Part shown: one piece after another, positions 1 to 13,870 of the stretch | How positions within the stretch are numbered: position 1 is the stretch's first letter | Layout: each line of letters begins with the position of its first letter | NCBI RefSeq assembly: GCF_949628265.1 | Contig: NC_088790.1 | Location: 12,528,545 to 12,592,544 of the forward strand | Source of the DNA: Cloeon dipterum | Lineage: Eukaryota; Arthropoda; Insecta; Ephemeroptera; Baetidae | Reading direction: 5' to 3' | Length of the DNA: 64,000 bases | Notes under the pieces: generated by a model | What the model saw: only the letters and a program-made list of their open reading frames with translations | Database searches by the model: none | Told to the model about the DNA's origin: nothing | Translations under genes and position numbers: made by a program

Positions 1-3000
1 GCATTTGGAAGCAGGGCAAGGTGAATCTGGACCTGCTGACCAAGAACCTGCAGGCGGCCTTGCAGCACTCCTTCTGGGATCTGCAGACGGAGTACCGGTT
101 GCTCACTCCTCCTCTTTCTCTTGATGGTGAGCTGAGTTTTAATTTCTAGAGCATGTCTATCATAATTGCTTCGCGTATTGGTAAGGTTCACTATATTTTT
201 TCAGTTCCTGGGACCGAACTGACTTCATCTTTTACGGAATCATCTGCAGTTGAAATTTCCTCTATGGTGGTGAGTATAAAAAACCCTTGCGAAAACGTTA
301 GGTTATGAAAAACTATTTTTCAGACTTCGTTCCACGCTGAATCTCCTTCTTCAGCCACCGTGCCAACCAAGACTCTTCTCTCCACTCCTGGTAGCATCGA
401 TAAATTTGAGTCGGGGGAACAAGGGCGACTCCATCAGGTGTACCAATGGGTGATCAGCGAGTGGCTTGGCTATGCTTTCGAGATCGGCGTGCCTTCTGTC
501 AAGAAATTGATCGTTCACCTTAAATCTAGGTACTTCAGCCAAAATCTACAAAATATACCGCATCACTAAAGTTTCAGAAATTTCCTCAACCAATAACATT
601 AGAATTTCTTGCTCTCACTGCTTGATATTTGTTTTTTGTTTTTTCAAAAAATGTTTTAAAAGGAGAGAAAAACTTATTTCCATTTTACTACTCCTTCTAG
701 GCAAATGATCTCGCAGACACTGAAAGAAATGCAGAAGATAATAGCAGTGAATGCCCCTGACTCGCAAGTTGCCATTTACAAGATGTCATATTTGAACGAT
801 ATGAAAGTGTTCATGCCATACCAGCCAACGGCATCCTTTCCAGACGGCAGTCGGTGGGATGACGCAGACAATTTGCCCACTTGCTTTCTGTTCAGCCGCA
901 ACCTGCTGCAGTGGAAGTCGTGTGTTTCTAGCGTAAAGACAGTCGACCCAGACATCTTGTATCCTAAGGCGCATAAGGTCCTGCAGAAGTTTCCGCCACT
1001 TCTCGTCACCAACTCTGATGGCCTGCAATTTGTGCCCAGACAGCGGCTTGTGGTGGCCAATCTTTCAGACCAACAGGTAATTTTCAATTAATTTACAAGA
1101 CTTTTTTTGTCAACACTGACAAAAGGAATTAAGCTAACTTATCAGAAAACTAATGATTTTTCACTGAACTCAAGAAGAAATTGGACTTTAATTTTAAAGA
1201 TCTGATAGTTTTTTGTTTGATTTTAAAGAGACGGTTCATTTTTTACACGGGAAAAGAATGGTTTCACGGGAAGGGTAAATTAAAGTCTAAATTTTTAGCA
1301 TCTTGCTAAAAATGAAAGGTTTTCTGAAATATTTGGATTTTTTCTTTACGAATTTATTCCTTCTCACTAAAAATATGCAAACTGGACTAATTTTTAAAAT
1401 GATATTCTAAATCTGTTTTATAATGTTTAGTTGAATTAAAAATAAAATGTAGGATGGACGCTGATCAGCACAACTTTATGACAAATATCTGCCAATAAAA
1501 TAAATTCAATCATTTTTAATCTAATTTTATACAGATCGTCATTTACACGTACAATTGGTCAAAGGATCGGACGGAAAACATGCACAGACAGATGGCAGAT
1601 TTAGGCAATTGGTTGGTGGCGCGCTCCAACCTTACCACGACCATCGTGTGCCAGAAGATGGGCCTTTTCCACAACATGATGTTCAATCGTCAAACACTAG
1701 ACCCGAAAAAGGGCCTTTCGGAGCAGGTAATATCTTATTCTTACTTCCTTGGAAAACAATCTAAAGCCTCAGCAGTCAAAGCCAACCCTGAAGGACGTAG
1801 AGCAGCTGATAAAGCCACCTGTCATCACTCAAAAGGACTTCAACATGGTTGGCGGGCGTAGGTCCAGCGGTCTTCCTTCGATAGTGATACACGACGTCTT
1901 CAGAGACAATAAGCCTAGTCGAATAACCAAGCCCAACATGGACCCCGTCACCACTAATGGACAACACCTTCTTGAGCTCTTTGGCATGGAGAAGAGAGGT
2001 CAGTAGTGTACTGAATTTTCGCTCCGAATATTAAATTGTAGCTTTAATTTTCAGACTCGCAAAAGAAACTCCACCAATTGTGGGAGTCAAAATTGGCCAT
2101 GCCTAGCATTCCAGTGTCAGATGACTTGCTGCAACTGCTTAAACAGCATTCCAGAGTGGTCCACTTCTGTCTCACACCTCTGCTTTATCTTCCAAGGTTT
2201 TTATCAATTCCTCAATCATAAAAAATAAATCAATTATAACTTTAGGCTTGTACAGTACTTGTGCTATTTTTGTGAGAAAGCAAATTTTTAATGATCTTCT
2301 GCGCCAAGTTAGTTGCACAGAGCGGTTACAGGTGGTGCAACAATTTTTTTCTGCGTTTATGGTACCAAATTTACTTTGCATCTTGAGGCGCTTTAAAAAG
2401 TTTTCATTATTTTTAAGTTGAAAATAGTAAGATACTGTAAATGATGTCCTTGAAAATGATTGAAGCGGCTATAATGCTGCATGATGCGATTTTCAGTTGG
2501 CGCATCCAGGCAGCAGCCACACGGGACCATACATTGGCCTCGAATGTGCCCTTGAAGAACCAGGACATGAGCAAATCTTTTCCCTTAGCTCCGGTAAGCA
2601 ATTTTTATTCCATCGCTTCTATTGTTTTCAATCTTATTTTCCCCACAGCATTCCAGACACGAGTCAGGCAGCTCGATTAAGAGCACTGGCGAGGTGGGAA
2701 AAAATACTAAATCATCACCTCACGCGTCACCAAAATTCAAGCAGGGTGAGGACCAGTGGCACACAAAACTGTGTCTCAGCTTCATTGAGGAGTACAAACA
2801 CTACCTCAGCACGGTCGGCTTTTTGTCTATTCAAACCGATTCCTCTTCGCCAAAGAAAAGGTGCTTTTTCGTCTTTCCTCTAGTTGAAGAAGATTATATA
2901 TAGTTCCACTTTTCTGCAGCTTGAAAAATATCAGCAAAGATGAAAGACAGCGCAAACTGAGCGGCTCCAGCGTGCTTTCCTCCTCATCTTTCAAACGCCA

Positions 3001-6000
3001 GCGCGAGGACAACACAATTTGCCACTTTTTGCAGAAGTGCCACTTAGGGGGAATCCTCATTTTTGTCATTTCGCTGCATGAGCCTTTCATTCAAGTCAAA
3101 TTGTACGCCATTGAAAACGCCAGACTTCAAGCAAATTTAGTCGACAATGGACACATCCTGCACAATCAGGTGGAATAAACAGTTTATTAATATTCAATTT
3201 AACTCCATCAAGAACCTTGTTTTTAATTCCCATTTAAATACTGATTTCAGTACTTGTTCCCATTTCTCGACGAGTGCGATAAGATCAAAATAGCGATGCA
3301 CCTGCACTCGTTCGCGTATGACCACCACTTGCGTTGTATCCATAATTACATCACCAAGCATAACAGTCTGCTCTCGCTCAACTTCCACCTGAAAAACTTC
3401 CTCGACGACTTTATCAAATACTACTCCAAGGCCCCCAACTTCGCCAGGAATCTCGTTTACGCTGGTGAGTTGCTTCAAAAAACATCCAAGCGTGTTTTTT
3501 CACAATTGAAATGTTTGTAGACGGTGTTAGAGTTACGGACACAAAAATGCCAGCTCTACAGCTGTTCAACTTTTTGTGGACTCACGTGGACCTTTACAAG
3601 ATGGAAGTGTTCTGCATGAGCCCTGAAAACGAGTTTGCTACGGTAAATACTCTTTGCAAATTTTAATAAAAATATTTTTTCCTCCAAATTTTAAATCATT
3701 AAAAACAATTATTTTAAGGGAACTTGTTAGATTCTAGTAAGTCTTGTATGAAATGCAAAGAGATATGTTCATAGACAATTTTTTATACTATTTTTAAATT
3801 CCAATACTAAACCTTAGGGGTTTGTTTAAGACTCTTCTCTACCATCTGACTAATGGTAGAGGAAAAAACTTCACTATAATATTATTCTCTACAGATTGAA
3901 TTTTCTATTTCCTGTTATTGACTTCTAATTTATTGCTGTTTTTCGTGCTTTATAATCAAATTAAAAAGGAATGGAAGAAATTTTAATTTGACTTTACGAG
4001 CGACTGATGAAAAATGCTCTGAATTGATTCTGTCGAATATTTCAAAGAAGAATGGTGGTGAATTTTCGACGTTGAAATTTATTCTCTTTGCTTTAAAAGT
4101 AAAATCCATCATGGAAAATATCATTTTTCATAGTACAATTTAAGATATACTTGTTGGTTTTAACTTAGCTACAATTCTCTTTGTGCAGGAAAATGAGTAC
4201 GTGCTAGTGCAGCTGAAGAGTGTAATTGCCTCTGAAGAAAATAATAAGCAAAACATGGATAAACCCGATAAAGAAGAAATTAATAAGCAAAAAATGGATG
4301 TACCCGATAAGGAAGAAAATAATAAGCAAAAACCCGATAAACCAGAAATTTTTGACGTCACGCTGGTGGTGTCAAATGTGCCAGGTGGCGAAGAGGATGT
4401 CGGCAATGCCACCAACGTTCTCAACCTGAAATATTACATCCTGCTCACAAGCCACAGGTCAGTATTAAATTTATTCAGGCTCGTTCGTAGCTACACCTTT
4501 TAGAATGAGAATAAATTACCCCATTTATCATAATGAAAATAACAACGCTTCCGCTCATTTGCCAGCTTTAGTGTTCATATTAAACAAACCATTTGCAGCA
4601 AAATGTTCCCAAAAATTGCTATCGAGGTTGAGCGCAGTCTTGGCAAGTTCCGCAACGTGCCGCTGGCTACGCCGCCGCACTTTCCCTCATACATGTCCAT
4701 GGCGGCCAGCAATGCCGGCTTTGATGACAAGGGCCTGCCCGAAGAAAGTCCTTCCGGCACAGATGACATCTGCGAAGACGAAAACGATGAAGCCTCACGC
4801 GTGGAGCCGCAGCTGTCGTCCGACATGCAGCTTTCTTCCGACATGCAGCTGCTCTTCCCTCAAATAGAAATCAAGTAATTCGCTAGAACCTCATGATCAT
4901 ACATTTAATTCCCATTTTACATTATCTCCTTCCCCGAAAGCACTTTGTAATGTTATTGAAACCTCAGTTGGAAAAATTTCTATTTGTCGATTGGTCTACT
5001 TTGCAGGCAGGAAAACGTTAAGTACATGGGCTATTACTCGCTGCACGAGCAGACGATGCAACGGCTTATCCTGGATCAAGCCAACAAGGCGAGGGATCAG
5101 GTGCTTAGCATGGTGCATCAGGGCATGGAACACTGCCGCACGCACATACTGTGGGAGACATTGCTCCGCACCTCTGCCGAAGCGGAGGACAAAGCCAAGA
5201 GAAAAGATGTAAGGTTTAACAACAAAATTCATTGCCTATCTAACAAAAATTTAAATTAACTGTGTGAGTTATAAAATTTAAGCGTGTATCCAAGCCCTAT
5301 TAAAATTAGAACACATCATATTATAAATACTATAATTTTCTTTTGTTTTTCTGCGCAGCTGACGTTCAACGAATTTCACGAGCTTCTCCGACTGGCCTCA
5401 ATGGAGTCGCTGAGTAGTCTTGACCCTCGTCTGAACCCGTTGCTGTGCCAGCCGCTGCTGTGGTACCAGAACTTAGAGAAGGTGCTGATCGCCAAGTACG
5501 GCGCCAACGAGATTCGCCGCTACAGCTCTGGGGACCAGGGCATCCAGCACACAGTTGTGCTCTCGACCAATTATCTTGAAGCCTTTATGCTGCTCTCAGT
5601 TGATTCTCACACCTCCAGAGGGGTAAGTAGTGTCTCTTTGAATCCTATTTATGTGATTTGCGGCTCAGTGCGGCGTGAGATAAGTATTGTTTTCAAGCGT
5701 TTTTGCAGTTTTCTGCTAGCATTTGTTTGCCCGTTCTTACCATGTCTAAATTTGATGTATTTAAATTTTGTGACTATGACAGTAGGAATAAACAAATATA
5801 TAAAAAAATATCTTAATAGCAATTAATTCAGAATCGACATATTTTTACTGGCACTGCAAGATTTAAGCATAAAAATTTTCGAAAAAATATTGAAGTACGC
5901 TCTGGCAGTTATATGTAAATAAAATACTTGATAATATTAAATTTAGTGATCTCAACAAGAAAAAACACTGGAGTTTGATAAAAGATAAAAATACTGGCTG

Positions 6001-6268
6001 AAACCAATTGGTATTTGTTTAAATTACTTGATTTTCCTATTTTTATTGTTTTGTAACGATGACTGTTAAATAAACATTGTTATCCGTCCCTTATATTTGT
6101 AGCACGGCATGATGTGATTCTTTCCGTTTGCAGGAGCTGTCTGTGGTGTGCAGAAAGGGTCACGTGGAGACCCTGCACAGTCTGAGGTACAACTCGCCGT
6201 TGCTGCGGGGCTTGGTCGAAGACTTTGTCAACGCCTGCTCATTCCACCTCTGGGCTAGCCTCATTTAA
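1..6268 (+). CDS. SZT2: SZT2-like KICSTOR subunit, C-terminal part (5' end outside window)
   Basis: Exons: 1-126 (frame starts at base 3), 205-269, 324-529, 701-1076, 1535-1726, 1773-1998, 2055-2196, 2497-2593, 2649-2860, 2920-3169, 3251-3464, 3521-3642, 4189-4457, 4599-4874, 5007-5208, 5359-5622, 6134-6268 (TAA). All introns are GT-AG and the phases agree, giving 1,123 codons plus stop. Family features recalled for SZT2 include IWKQGKVNLDLL at the left edge, YTYNWSKD followed by QKMGLFH, a FAYDHHLR segment, and the ending NACSFHLW. SZT2 is the very large scaffold (over 3,000 residues in vertebrates) of KICSTOR. KICSTOR holds GATOR1 on lysosomes and so restrains mTORC1 when amino acids are scarce. 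The acceptor at 1773 could equally be 1776 (CAGCAG). Oddity: an in-frame 13-residue tandem repeat in the 4189-4457 exon. The identification comes from memory of the family, not from a search. Confidence 0.85.
4240..4344 (+). repeat. Coding minisatellite, 39-bp unit, about 2.7 copies
   Basis: Units lie at 4240-4278, 4279-4317 and 4318-4344 (partial, with one codon missing). Each encodes a 13-residue block of the pattern (N/I)NKQ..D.PDKEE. The repeat sits in frame in an SZT2 exon, between the hydrophobic segment YVLVQLKSV and the segment FDVTLVVSNVPG. The block is charged, lysine/glutamate rich and probably an unstructured linker. Confidence 0.85.
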
Positions 6269-6880
6269 TCTATTTGATACCCACTCAAGACTGACAACCA
6301 CAATGTAGATTCCGTTTTAGGTTTTCCACTCAGTCTTCATACTTTTACTCATATTTTGCAGATTTTCCTTTACATGTAAAAATAATGTGATCCCATATTG
6401 GTTCTGATTGTGTTGCAGGATACAGATTTATACAATGTTGGTTGTTTTATCAATTCTATTACTCATCAAATGATCAATAAATGAAATTATTGTTAAATGC
6501 AACTCATGCACTGTTTGTTTTTCCAGTTTAAAATTTCTCTTGGTTCAGGTAAGGAGAATTAAACATGTTCAATGAAAAATATTGACTTTTTATATCAGCT
6601 ATGAATGTGTTAGATAAGTCCATGTGAACAAAATGCTGAGATCTGCTCAAGTTGACATTCAGATCGCTAAATCTGTTTGAACCTAATGCAAGTGCAATAG
6701 AACACTTAACACAGCAAAATATTCGCTTAAAATCATTTTCACGATACTTAAAAACAATCCACTTCTGAAGTTTCATCTTTTTCTGAAGAACAGTACTGTT
6801 TTTTTTCTCTACATGAGTTCACCCAAATGAAAGATAGTGGCTCAAAAAGAATACATGAACGATTGGACTTAACATAAATT
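6269..6880. other. Convergent 3' region between SZT2 and NSD
   Basis: The stop codons of the plus-strand SZT2 gene and the minus-strand NSD gene face each other across about 610 bp of AT-rich sequence. An AATAAA on the plus strand at 6476-6481, 208 bp after the SZT2 stop, is the likely SZT2 polyadenylation signal. No coding potential was seen on either strand. The two 3' UTRs probably lie very close together or overlap. Confidence 0.6.
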
Positions 6881-9800
6881 TTAAAACTCTTGCTCCTCGT
6901 AACATTTACCACAAATGACGGAATCCTTGCTACTCACAAATTTAGAAGAGCAAACATCACAGCTTGTCACGGTTGAAGGTTCTACAAAAGGCCAGATTGA
7001 ACGTTGAAGCGACTCAGGCATGCAAAACCTCACCTTTGGATTTTTCTGCCTTTTTCTTGCTCATCGACACCTTGCCCTTGGGTTTACTGGGCAGGCTTGG
7101 ATCGCCCTTTTTCAGCTTTTCCTGCATAAAATCAAAATTAGTACAACGAACAAAAACCGAATGAAAATTCTACCATGGCCAGCGACTTTGAGCAACTTTC
7201 AGCGCCACACAGACATTGCTGGTTATTGCTGCCGTCTGAGCGCCAGCCGTAATTGAACGTCAGCTCTTCTCCAGCTTTCACATCTCGCAACGTGAATAGA
7301 CCCACCCGACGCTCGCCAGACACCATCCAGTGGCTAGACTCGCAGTTTGGCTCGCAGCTGTGGTTAATGAACCTAGCAAAAACAATTGAATTGTATGGAA
7401 ATTGACAAAATGTCTCCTCTAGTTAGATAAAGATAATAATAGTTTTAGTCCTAACTTACAAGGAAACAATAATGGATTTGACGTTTTAATTTTCGGCAAA
7501 TTCAATGTATTCGTGATTCCCTGATGTGAACCACATAAGGTGGTGGAAATTTTACCGTTTTGACGACTTAAAAGATTTTACTAGACGTTAAGAATAATGT
7601 GGTTCAAATTTTCAAAATACAGGTATTGCTTAATTTAGCCAAAATTTGGGTATATAGACACTGTCCGATGAGAAAAATCAATCAGAAGGTTTTTATATAT
7701 GCTACGGAAAAATTAGAAGTTTCCCACAAGTTCAAAGAAATGTAGGATTTAAATGGTTAATTTTTGTATCAAAAACTTTTCATATTCAGAAAGCTAGTTA
7801 AATCTCCTATAGAATATAACATACAGACAAACATTTACTCCTTGAATAAATTGTTTCCTGAAAAATTATGGTAGCTGAAAATATAACAAGTTAATAATTT
7901 TTTTCCTTACAGCCAAAAAAGATCTTTGGCTCAAAAATATTTTATTAATTGTTAACTAAAACCATTAACGAGCCGCGTTAGCCAAAAACTTGAAAAAAGT
8001 CTAGAATGAAGAGTATTTTCCAAAAAATTACCCTTTTATGTTTTGATGAGATTTCAAACTTGTAATTTTAATAATTTTTTACTCATCAGATTAGAAAGTA
8101 TTATAATTTTTTGTCAATATTTTAAATTTGTTATCTGATTTATTTTTCGCATTGTTCACTGAAATAATACCTGCTGAGGTTGCCTTTGTTTCTAGCGTCG
8201 ATAAAGTGGTTGCCGCTGAGCTCAAGGAAATAAAAGTGACGCTCCTTGTTGTTAATGTACTCTTGTTTGCGCCTTTGGAACTCTTCTTTGGTTAAAACTT
8301 CGCCCACATATTCGATGACAAAGGTTCCTGGTGATCACTTAGACTTTTAGCTTCACGGTCTCCACCATTAAGTGACAAAACAAACCTTGCTTAAGATCTT
8401 GAAGGGCGGTGAGGCCCCAGCCTTTAGTGCCCATGTGTTTGAGCTCAGTGGGCGCGTTCTGGTGCCTCTGCATCCGCTGGTTCTGGCATAGCTCTTTGCA
8501 CAGACACTCTTTTGAGCACTCGATTTTTAGTCCCTTGTTCACGCAGCCGTCGCCACAGGGATCTGGCTCTTCAGGGTTGCACCTGCAGGTCTCATCAAAA
8601 TCCTCCATCTCCTTCAGTGGCCGACTAGGTTTCACATAAATGTTGTTCTTGATGCGTCGGTAGTTGCCTGGTTTCTATAATATGAGGGACACAAATATGA
8701 GGACATTTCTCTTAAGAATGCACTAAGAATGGTTCAATTTACACCATTCTTTCACATAATTATATTTTTTAATCTGATATAAGTGTGCGTAGCTATCATT
8801 GCGAACTAAAAGTATCAAATTAATGGTGGAAAAATAATCGGACTTGTACTCATTGGTTGAAAGTTGATATTACATTGCAACAATGCTTTAAGAACAAAAT
8901 GTAAATTCTCATGAAATGGGCGCCAGTAAGAACCGAAACATATCAAGAAAAAAATCTTAATTTTCAACCAAGGAGGACAAGTAGGATTATTTCATTATCA
9001 TAAATGCCTTCCTCTAGTGAAAACTTCAAGTCAATCAAATTAATTTTTACCTTGTCCATTCCAGAGTCATAATGAAGAGGAACTTTGGTATCAAAGTACA
9101 GCTCTCGGTTCTGAACCTCTTGAATAGCTTCCTCTAGTCCTTTCTGGAACTTCTGGTCTTTGCTTGATGAGCTGCCAGTAGAAGCCACATCATCCTGAAT
9201 GTTATAAAATTGAAGTCAATTTTAATATCGCAGATGTTAGTTTCAAAATTCAGTGTTTGGTACAAAAAAGCTTTCAAAATGGTGAAATTTTTGTGATCAA
9301 AACTCATTATTGAGAATCTCACCTCATTTTGCAGGAGGAATGTGGACTTGTTGCTGACCCAGGAGTGGTCATTGGTGCCGTAGAAGCGGACGATGAACAT
9401 GTCAGGCGTGTGTTTCACAGTCAGCATGTTCTCAGGGTAGGCGGTGCGGTTGAGCACCTTGGCCGGCCACCACCTGCTGCTTCCGCACTTAGCCCACACC
9501 ACATCGCCGGCCCTGGGGAAGAAGCCGTCGCGGCAGTAGATGCACACAAACTGGTCCGCCGCCATCAGCTGCTCATCCTCTTCGTCCAGACAGTCCAAGT
9601 GGTACAAACACGGGCATGTTTGACAGCTACGAACCTTGTTGGCCTCAAACTGTGCATTGGTGAATGCTGGAAAATGCAAAATCATTTTGTTTATAATTTA
9701 TTTATTATACGTTAACTAGGGTGATTATGTAATAAGAGCAAATTGTGATCGTAATTGCTTAACTTTTTGATTTTTTTTTTAAATATTTTCAGTTAATATT

Positions 9801-12800
9801 ATGCACAAATTTGAAAAAAATGCCAAAAACTGGTGGTAAGAAAATAGAATCCCTGCTTTTTAATATAAATATTAATTTTGAAAAATGGTGATCAACATAA
9901 TCACTCACGTTTGACGCAAATCTGACAAAGATATGTCCGTGGTTTGTTCTGGATGTCAACATGTCTCGGGCACAGTATTTGATGAGAGTTGATCCTGACA
10001 GCGCCAGCTGGAATGCATTCTTCGTCTGAAATGGCATTGGTCAAAATTCCAGCACTGCATTCACTTAAAACTCAGTCACCTTTGTGGTAGGTGCCAGGGC
10101 ACACGGTGCACCTGACCAGCTTCTCCCTTGGCTCGATTTTCTTCTTGTACTCAACTATGCTTCGGTGAATGCATGAGTGGCACGAATGTGCCGGACAAGA
10201 GATCAAGTTGCCGTCCAATATGCTGGCCTGCTGCCACTTGAAATCAAGGCAGGTGGCGTGGTATAGCTTTTGGCAACGTTTTACGCGGCATTTGAGCATG
10301 TCAGGCGAGTGCGAGTAGCAGATGTGACAGGGCATCGTCGCTGTCTTACAGTAGGTGCACACGAAGGCCTCTGCTGTTAAGTCTGGAGAATAGAGAGGCT
10401 CGCAGGTGTGGTGGTAGAAGTAGTCGCACTGGCTGCACCGCACCACGGCTGTTTTGTTGTTGTGATCCCGGCACTAAAATCAGATTAAATTCAAGTGGCG
10501 AGTTGGTAAAGAAAAATTGTCAAAAAACATTTCCATCTATTCATAAGACTTGCTTTGAAAATTGAGAAAGAGCTAAAAATTTCCCAGGATGGCGTCATCC
10601 TGTACCTTAAAACAGACAGTCCGGGTAATGTGCCCCTTAGCCTCTGCTCTGATCCTCCGCAATTCTTCCATGAGTTTCTGTTTTCTCAGTCTCTTGAGCT
10701 CAATCATTTTGGCCCTTCTCATCTTGGTTGCCTTCTTCAGTTCTTCCCTTTCGGCCTTCCTCAGGGTCTGCAAGTGCACCCTCAACTGCTGCTTCTCCTC
10801 TGGTGTTATTTTCTGAACCTTTCGCTTTGGTTCCTCCTTCTTCACCTCATACATTTCAAGGATCAGCGATCTGTCCTCATTTTTGACCCGCAGCATCTCG
10901 TCTAATGACACTTTCCAGTCGTTTTTGAACTTTTTCAAGACCTGGAAAGGATTCTGCTTCTCCTGAAGTAAGAAAAAAGTCGAGGTCGTTTAAATACATA
11001 AAAAGACTGAATGGCTCACCTTGCAGTTCTCCAACAAATTGTTGTAGTCTGCCAAGGTCTCGCAATGAGCCAGATGTTTGATGCCGATCCAGGACCTGAG
11101 ATGCTTTTGTCCACAAAATACTACATGGTATTCTAATGACTTTCCTGTAAAAAGACGTGGAAGTTAGCTCCACGAAATAAAATTGAATAAAATATTTCCC
11201 TAGAAATGGCTTGCTCTGGTAGGTTAAATAGTGCCAATTTAGTAAAATCATAAAAGCGTATTATATTATTGTCCATTTTATGTTGTGAATATTTAGCGGG
11301 CTATTTAAATCATCAAATATTTTATAATATCAAAAAATGCTAGTTTTGTCAGAACGAATCGATAAAACAAAAATGTGTCACATCTATAACTAAAAATAAC
11401 AATGCTAGATTGAAAATTTTGGACTGGAAATCTATGTTAACATCACAAATGTGAACACTTTTACGGCCAAATATCGCATATTAGAGCAGAAAGAACCTGG
11501 AGAACCCTTTTGAGAAAGAAAACTAATATTCTAGTAGATGTGACCAAACTAAATACAAAATTTTGCAGCAATATAAGTAAGCAAATCATTCTCACCCATT
11601 CTCTTGTGTTGTCCATCAAAAGGAATGACAAAGGCCGGCCAGAATGGCCATCTTCCAAGTTTAGCCAACACTGGCTGACCAATTTTATATTCATCAGAGT
11701 CTTCCCCAACCTGCAGCTTAACATTCAATGGAATTTTGGGCTCTTCACACCCCACAGAACTGGCAGCTCCAGAATCTGGCGTGGAAATCTCGTCCAAATC
11801 CTTTTCAATTTCTTTATATTTTGCAGATTTATCTGCATTGGGGACTAGCTCAAATTCGCCGTCCCAGGAAACGCTGTCATCATCGTCGTCCTTTTCGAGC
11901 CAGGAATCGACCCCGTATTCCTCTTCATCTGCAGCAATATCGTTTTCAAAATCATATTCCGAATCAGAGTCCATGTAGGAGGACATGTCCAAGGTGGAAT
12001 CTAGAGCCACAGACGAGGAGCAATCTTCCTCATAAGTTTTGGGCGTTGTGTTGCAAGACCGGGTCCTGAGCTCCCTTCCTTTGGGAGTATGCGGTGGCTT
12101 TGCGGAAGGTGGCAACTGTGCAGATAATTTTTGGACCACTTGTATGGGCTCTAACTCTGGTTTTTGGCAATTTGGTTGCACTCGCAGTGAACGCCTTGGA
12201 GGCATCTTTACAAGCACTTCCTCTACCTCCTCCGTTTTTTCCGGACACAGGGAATCTGGTTGAATAGGAACTGCAGGAAATATTTCCGGTTTTTCCTCTT
12301 CTTCAACTTTATCCACCACTGATTCTTCAATTTCTGTAACACAAAAAGTAATTAATTTACAAATGAGTTGTAAATTTCGTCCTTTGATCCTACCAGTGGT
12401 TTTTATGACCTGCAAATTGACAGAAAATTCTATAAGAGATTCTTTGCTAACATTTGCCAAGGTTTTATCTTCGTCATCTAGTTGGCTTTCAGTGGTTTCC
12501 AACTTTCCCAAACTGCACGATCTGGACCTTAAAGAAATGCTCCTCGTGGTTCTCTTGTTTTCATCGTTGATGGCCCCTTCGGAGTTGCGTGCTCGCTTAG
12601 GTGACTCAATGCCTCCGACCGGAAGCGAGTGTTGACTGCTTCTCCTCTTGCGGGTCTGCGTGATCTCCTTCAGCGGGATGCTCTGCTCCTTGACCATTTT
12701 TTCGGCCTGAGAGCACCTTTCAATCACTATGTGCGGACTCGTTCGGCGCCGAGTGTAGGTCTTCATCAGTGGTTTCGGCTCGCGATAATACAGGTCCTGA

Positions 12801-12931
12801 TCCACAAGTAGCCGCTCCTCTAGAGGTGTGCCTGCTTCGACCTCGTCCATGCTGATGCCAACGCACTGCTCGCTGTTTGTGCATTTTGTGTCGGAAGTAA
12901 TCGTTTCCACATCAGTCGAAGGATCTGCCAT
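6881..12931 (-). CDS. NSD: NSD-family histone H3K36 methyltransferase
   Basis: Coding exons (minus): 12931-12394, 12333-11596, 11144-11020, 10962-10606, 10473-10080, 10025-9909, 9666-9323, 9194-9051, 8674-8386, 8327-8171, 7372-7174, 7121-7034, 6981-6881. The sum is 3,591 nt, or 1,196 residues. Order of domains: acidic, disordered N-terminus; PWWP near 395-460 (GQPVLAKLGRWPFWPAFV); basic coiled coil 480-575; PHD fingers 585-800 (C-x2-C pairs, the first made by joining CFK to CRD across a splice); second PWWP 805-870 (GDVVWAKCGSSRWWPAKV); AWS cysteine cluster 940-985; SET with NHSCEPN and ELTFNYG; post-SET CLCGAESC. A short C-terminal zinc-knuckle-like CDVC..CGKC follows. The ATG lies two bases after an acceptor, so the 5' UTR is spliced. 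NSD enzymes dimethylate H3K36 on nucleosomes in the nucleus. The catalytic motifs look intact. Using the 6981-6881 exon assumes the donor at 7033; without it the frame stops about 20 bases later. Confidence 0.93.
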
Positions 12932-13086
12932 ATCTGCGAAAACAGACAATGAAACCAATAGAAAATTACGGGAATTTTAATTTTCAGATATTTTAATGAC
13001 GAGGAGTCGATCTCCGATCAGATGATTTCAAGAGAGTTTAGGTTTTCTCGCGTTTCGCAGAACGAGGAAAAGTTTGAGAGAAATTT

Positions 13087-13310
13087 CAGCCTGATCTTAC
13101 CGGGAATCACGTCCGACGGCGGAGTTCCTTCGATTTCCAACCAAACAACTGACCGAAATAGGCCAAAATTGAATATAAAAGCGAGATATCGCTCTTCTGG
13201 GGCTGTGCGGCGGGAACTTTCGCGCTGTTTAGCCACCACTGACCAATCAGAAAGCCGGATTTTTAGTTTTAGACGTCATCAAGGTGTAACCGGGTGTAAA
13301 CCAATCGGTT
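13087..13310 (-). promoter_or_regulatory. NSD promoter region and end of 5' UTR exon
   Basis: On the minus strand a consensus donor (CCCG|GTAAGA) ends at 13101 and pairs with the acceptor just before the NSD ATG, so a non-coding first exon lies here. Upstream are TTTCGCGC (13218-13225, E2F-like), CCAATCAG (13243-13250), a CRE-like GACGTCAT (about 13272) and a second CCAAT (13301). This combination is typical of proliferation-linked promoters. The transcription start itself cannot be placed. Confidence 0.5.
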
Positions 13311-13870
13311 GGTTGAAATTTTATTAAAGAAAGTTTTGCTGAGAATGGCGCGCGGTACTTTTATTGCTTGAATTAGAGAGCTTACCAGCTTGTATTAAAG
13401 AAAAATGAAGGCGACTAACAATATAAGTATGTAATGTAATGCGTTTATACACGAATCTTAACCATCTGAACTATTACAGCTTAATGCAAGTCTTGTAAAT
13501 CGAACAAAACCATTAAATTATTTTATCACAGCCTATATTATCAACTTTACATAATAATCTACAAGTTTCAGTAATTTACCGTAATTTAGTATTAGGATTA
13601 TTAGCTTCGATCAATTCATAGTACTTAATTTTTCATTTCCTTTTTTGATTACTTGAGATTTTACAAATTTTAAATCAAACAGCACATTGAAAATGTTGAT
13701 TTTGTGGACTGTGGCAACATAAGGTTTTTAATAAAATTTTGATTGACAACTGCTTCCAATCCCTATATTTTGATCACTTATGTTTCTGATCATTTTGATA
13801 GTGACTTTGATCTTTTGTATGGCAGTGGGAAACACTAACATGCGATTTTTTTTAGAAAACATTTTAACTA
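13311..13870. other. Intergenic, AT-rich
   Basis: This stretch lies between the NSD promoter and the stop of the next minus-strand gene. It presumably holds the 3' UTR of the CAP gene. No ORF or repeat worth reporting was seen. Confidence 0.5.
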
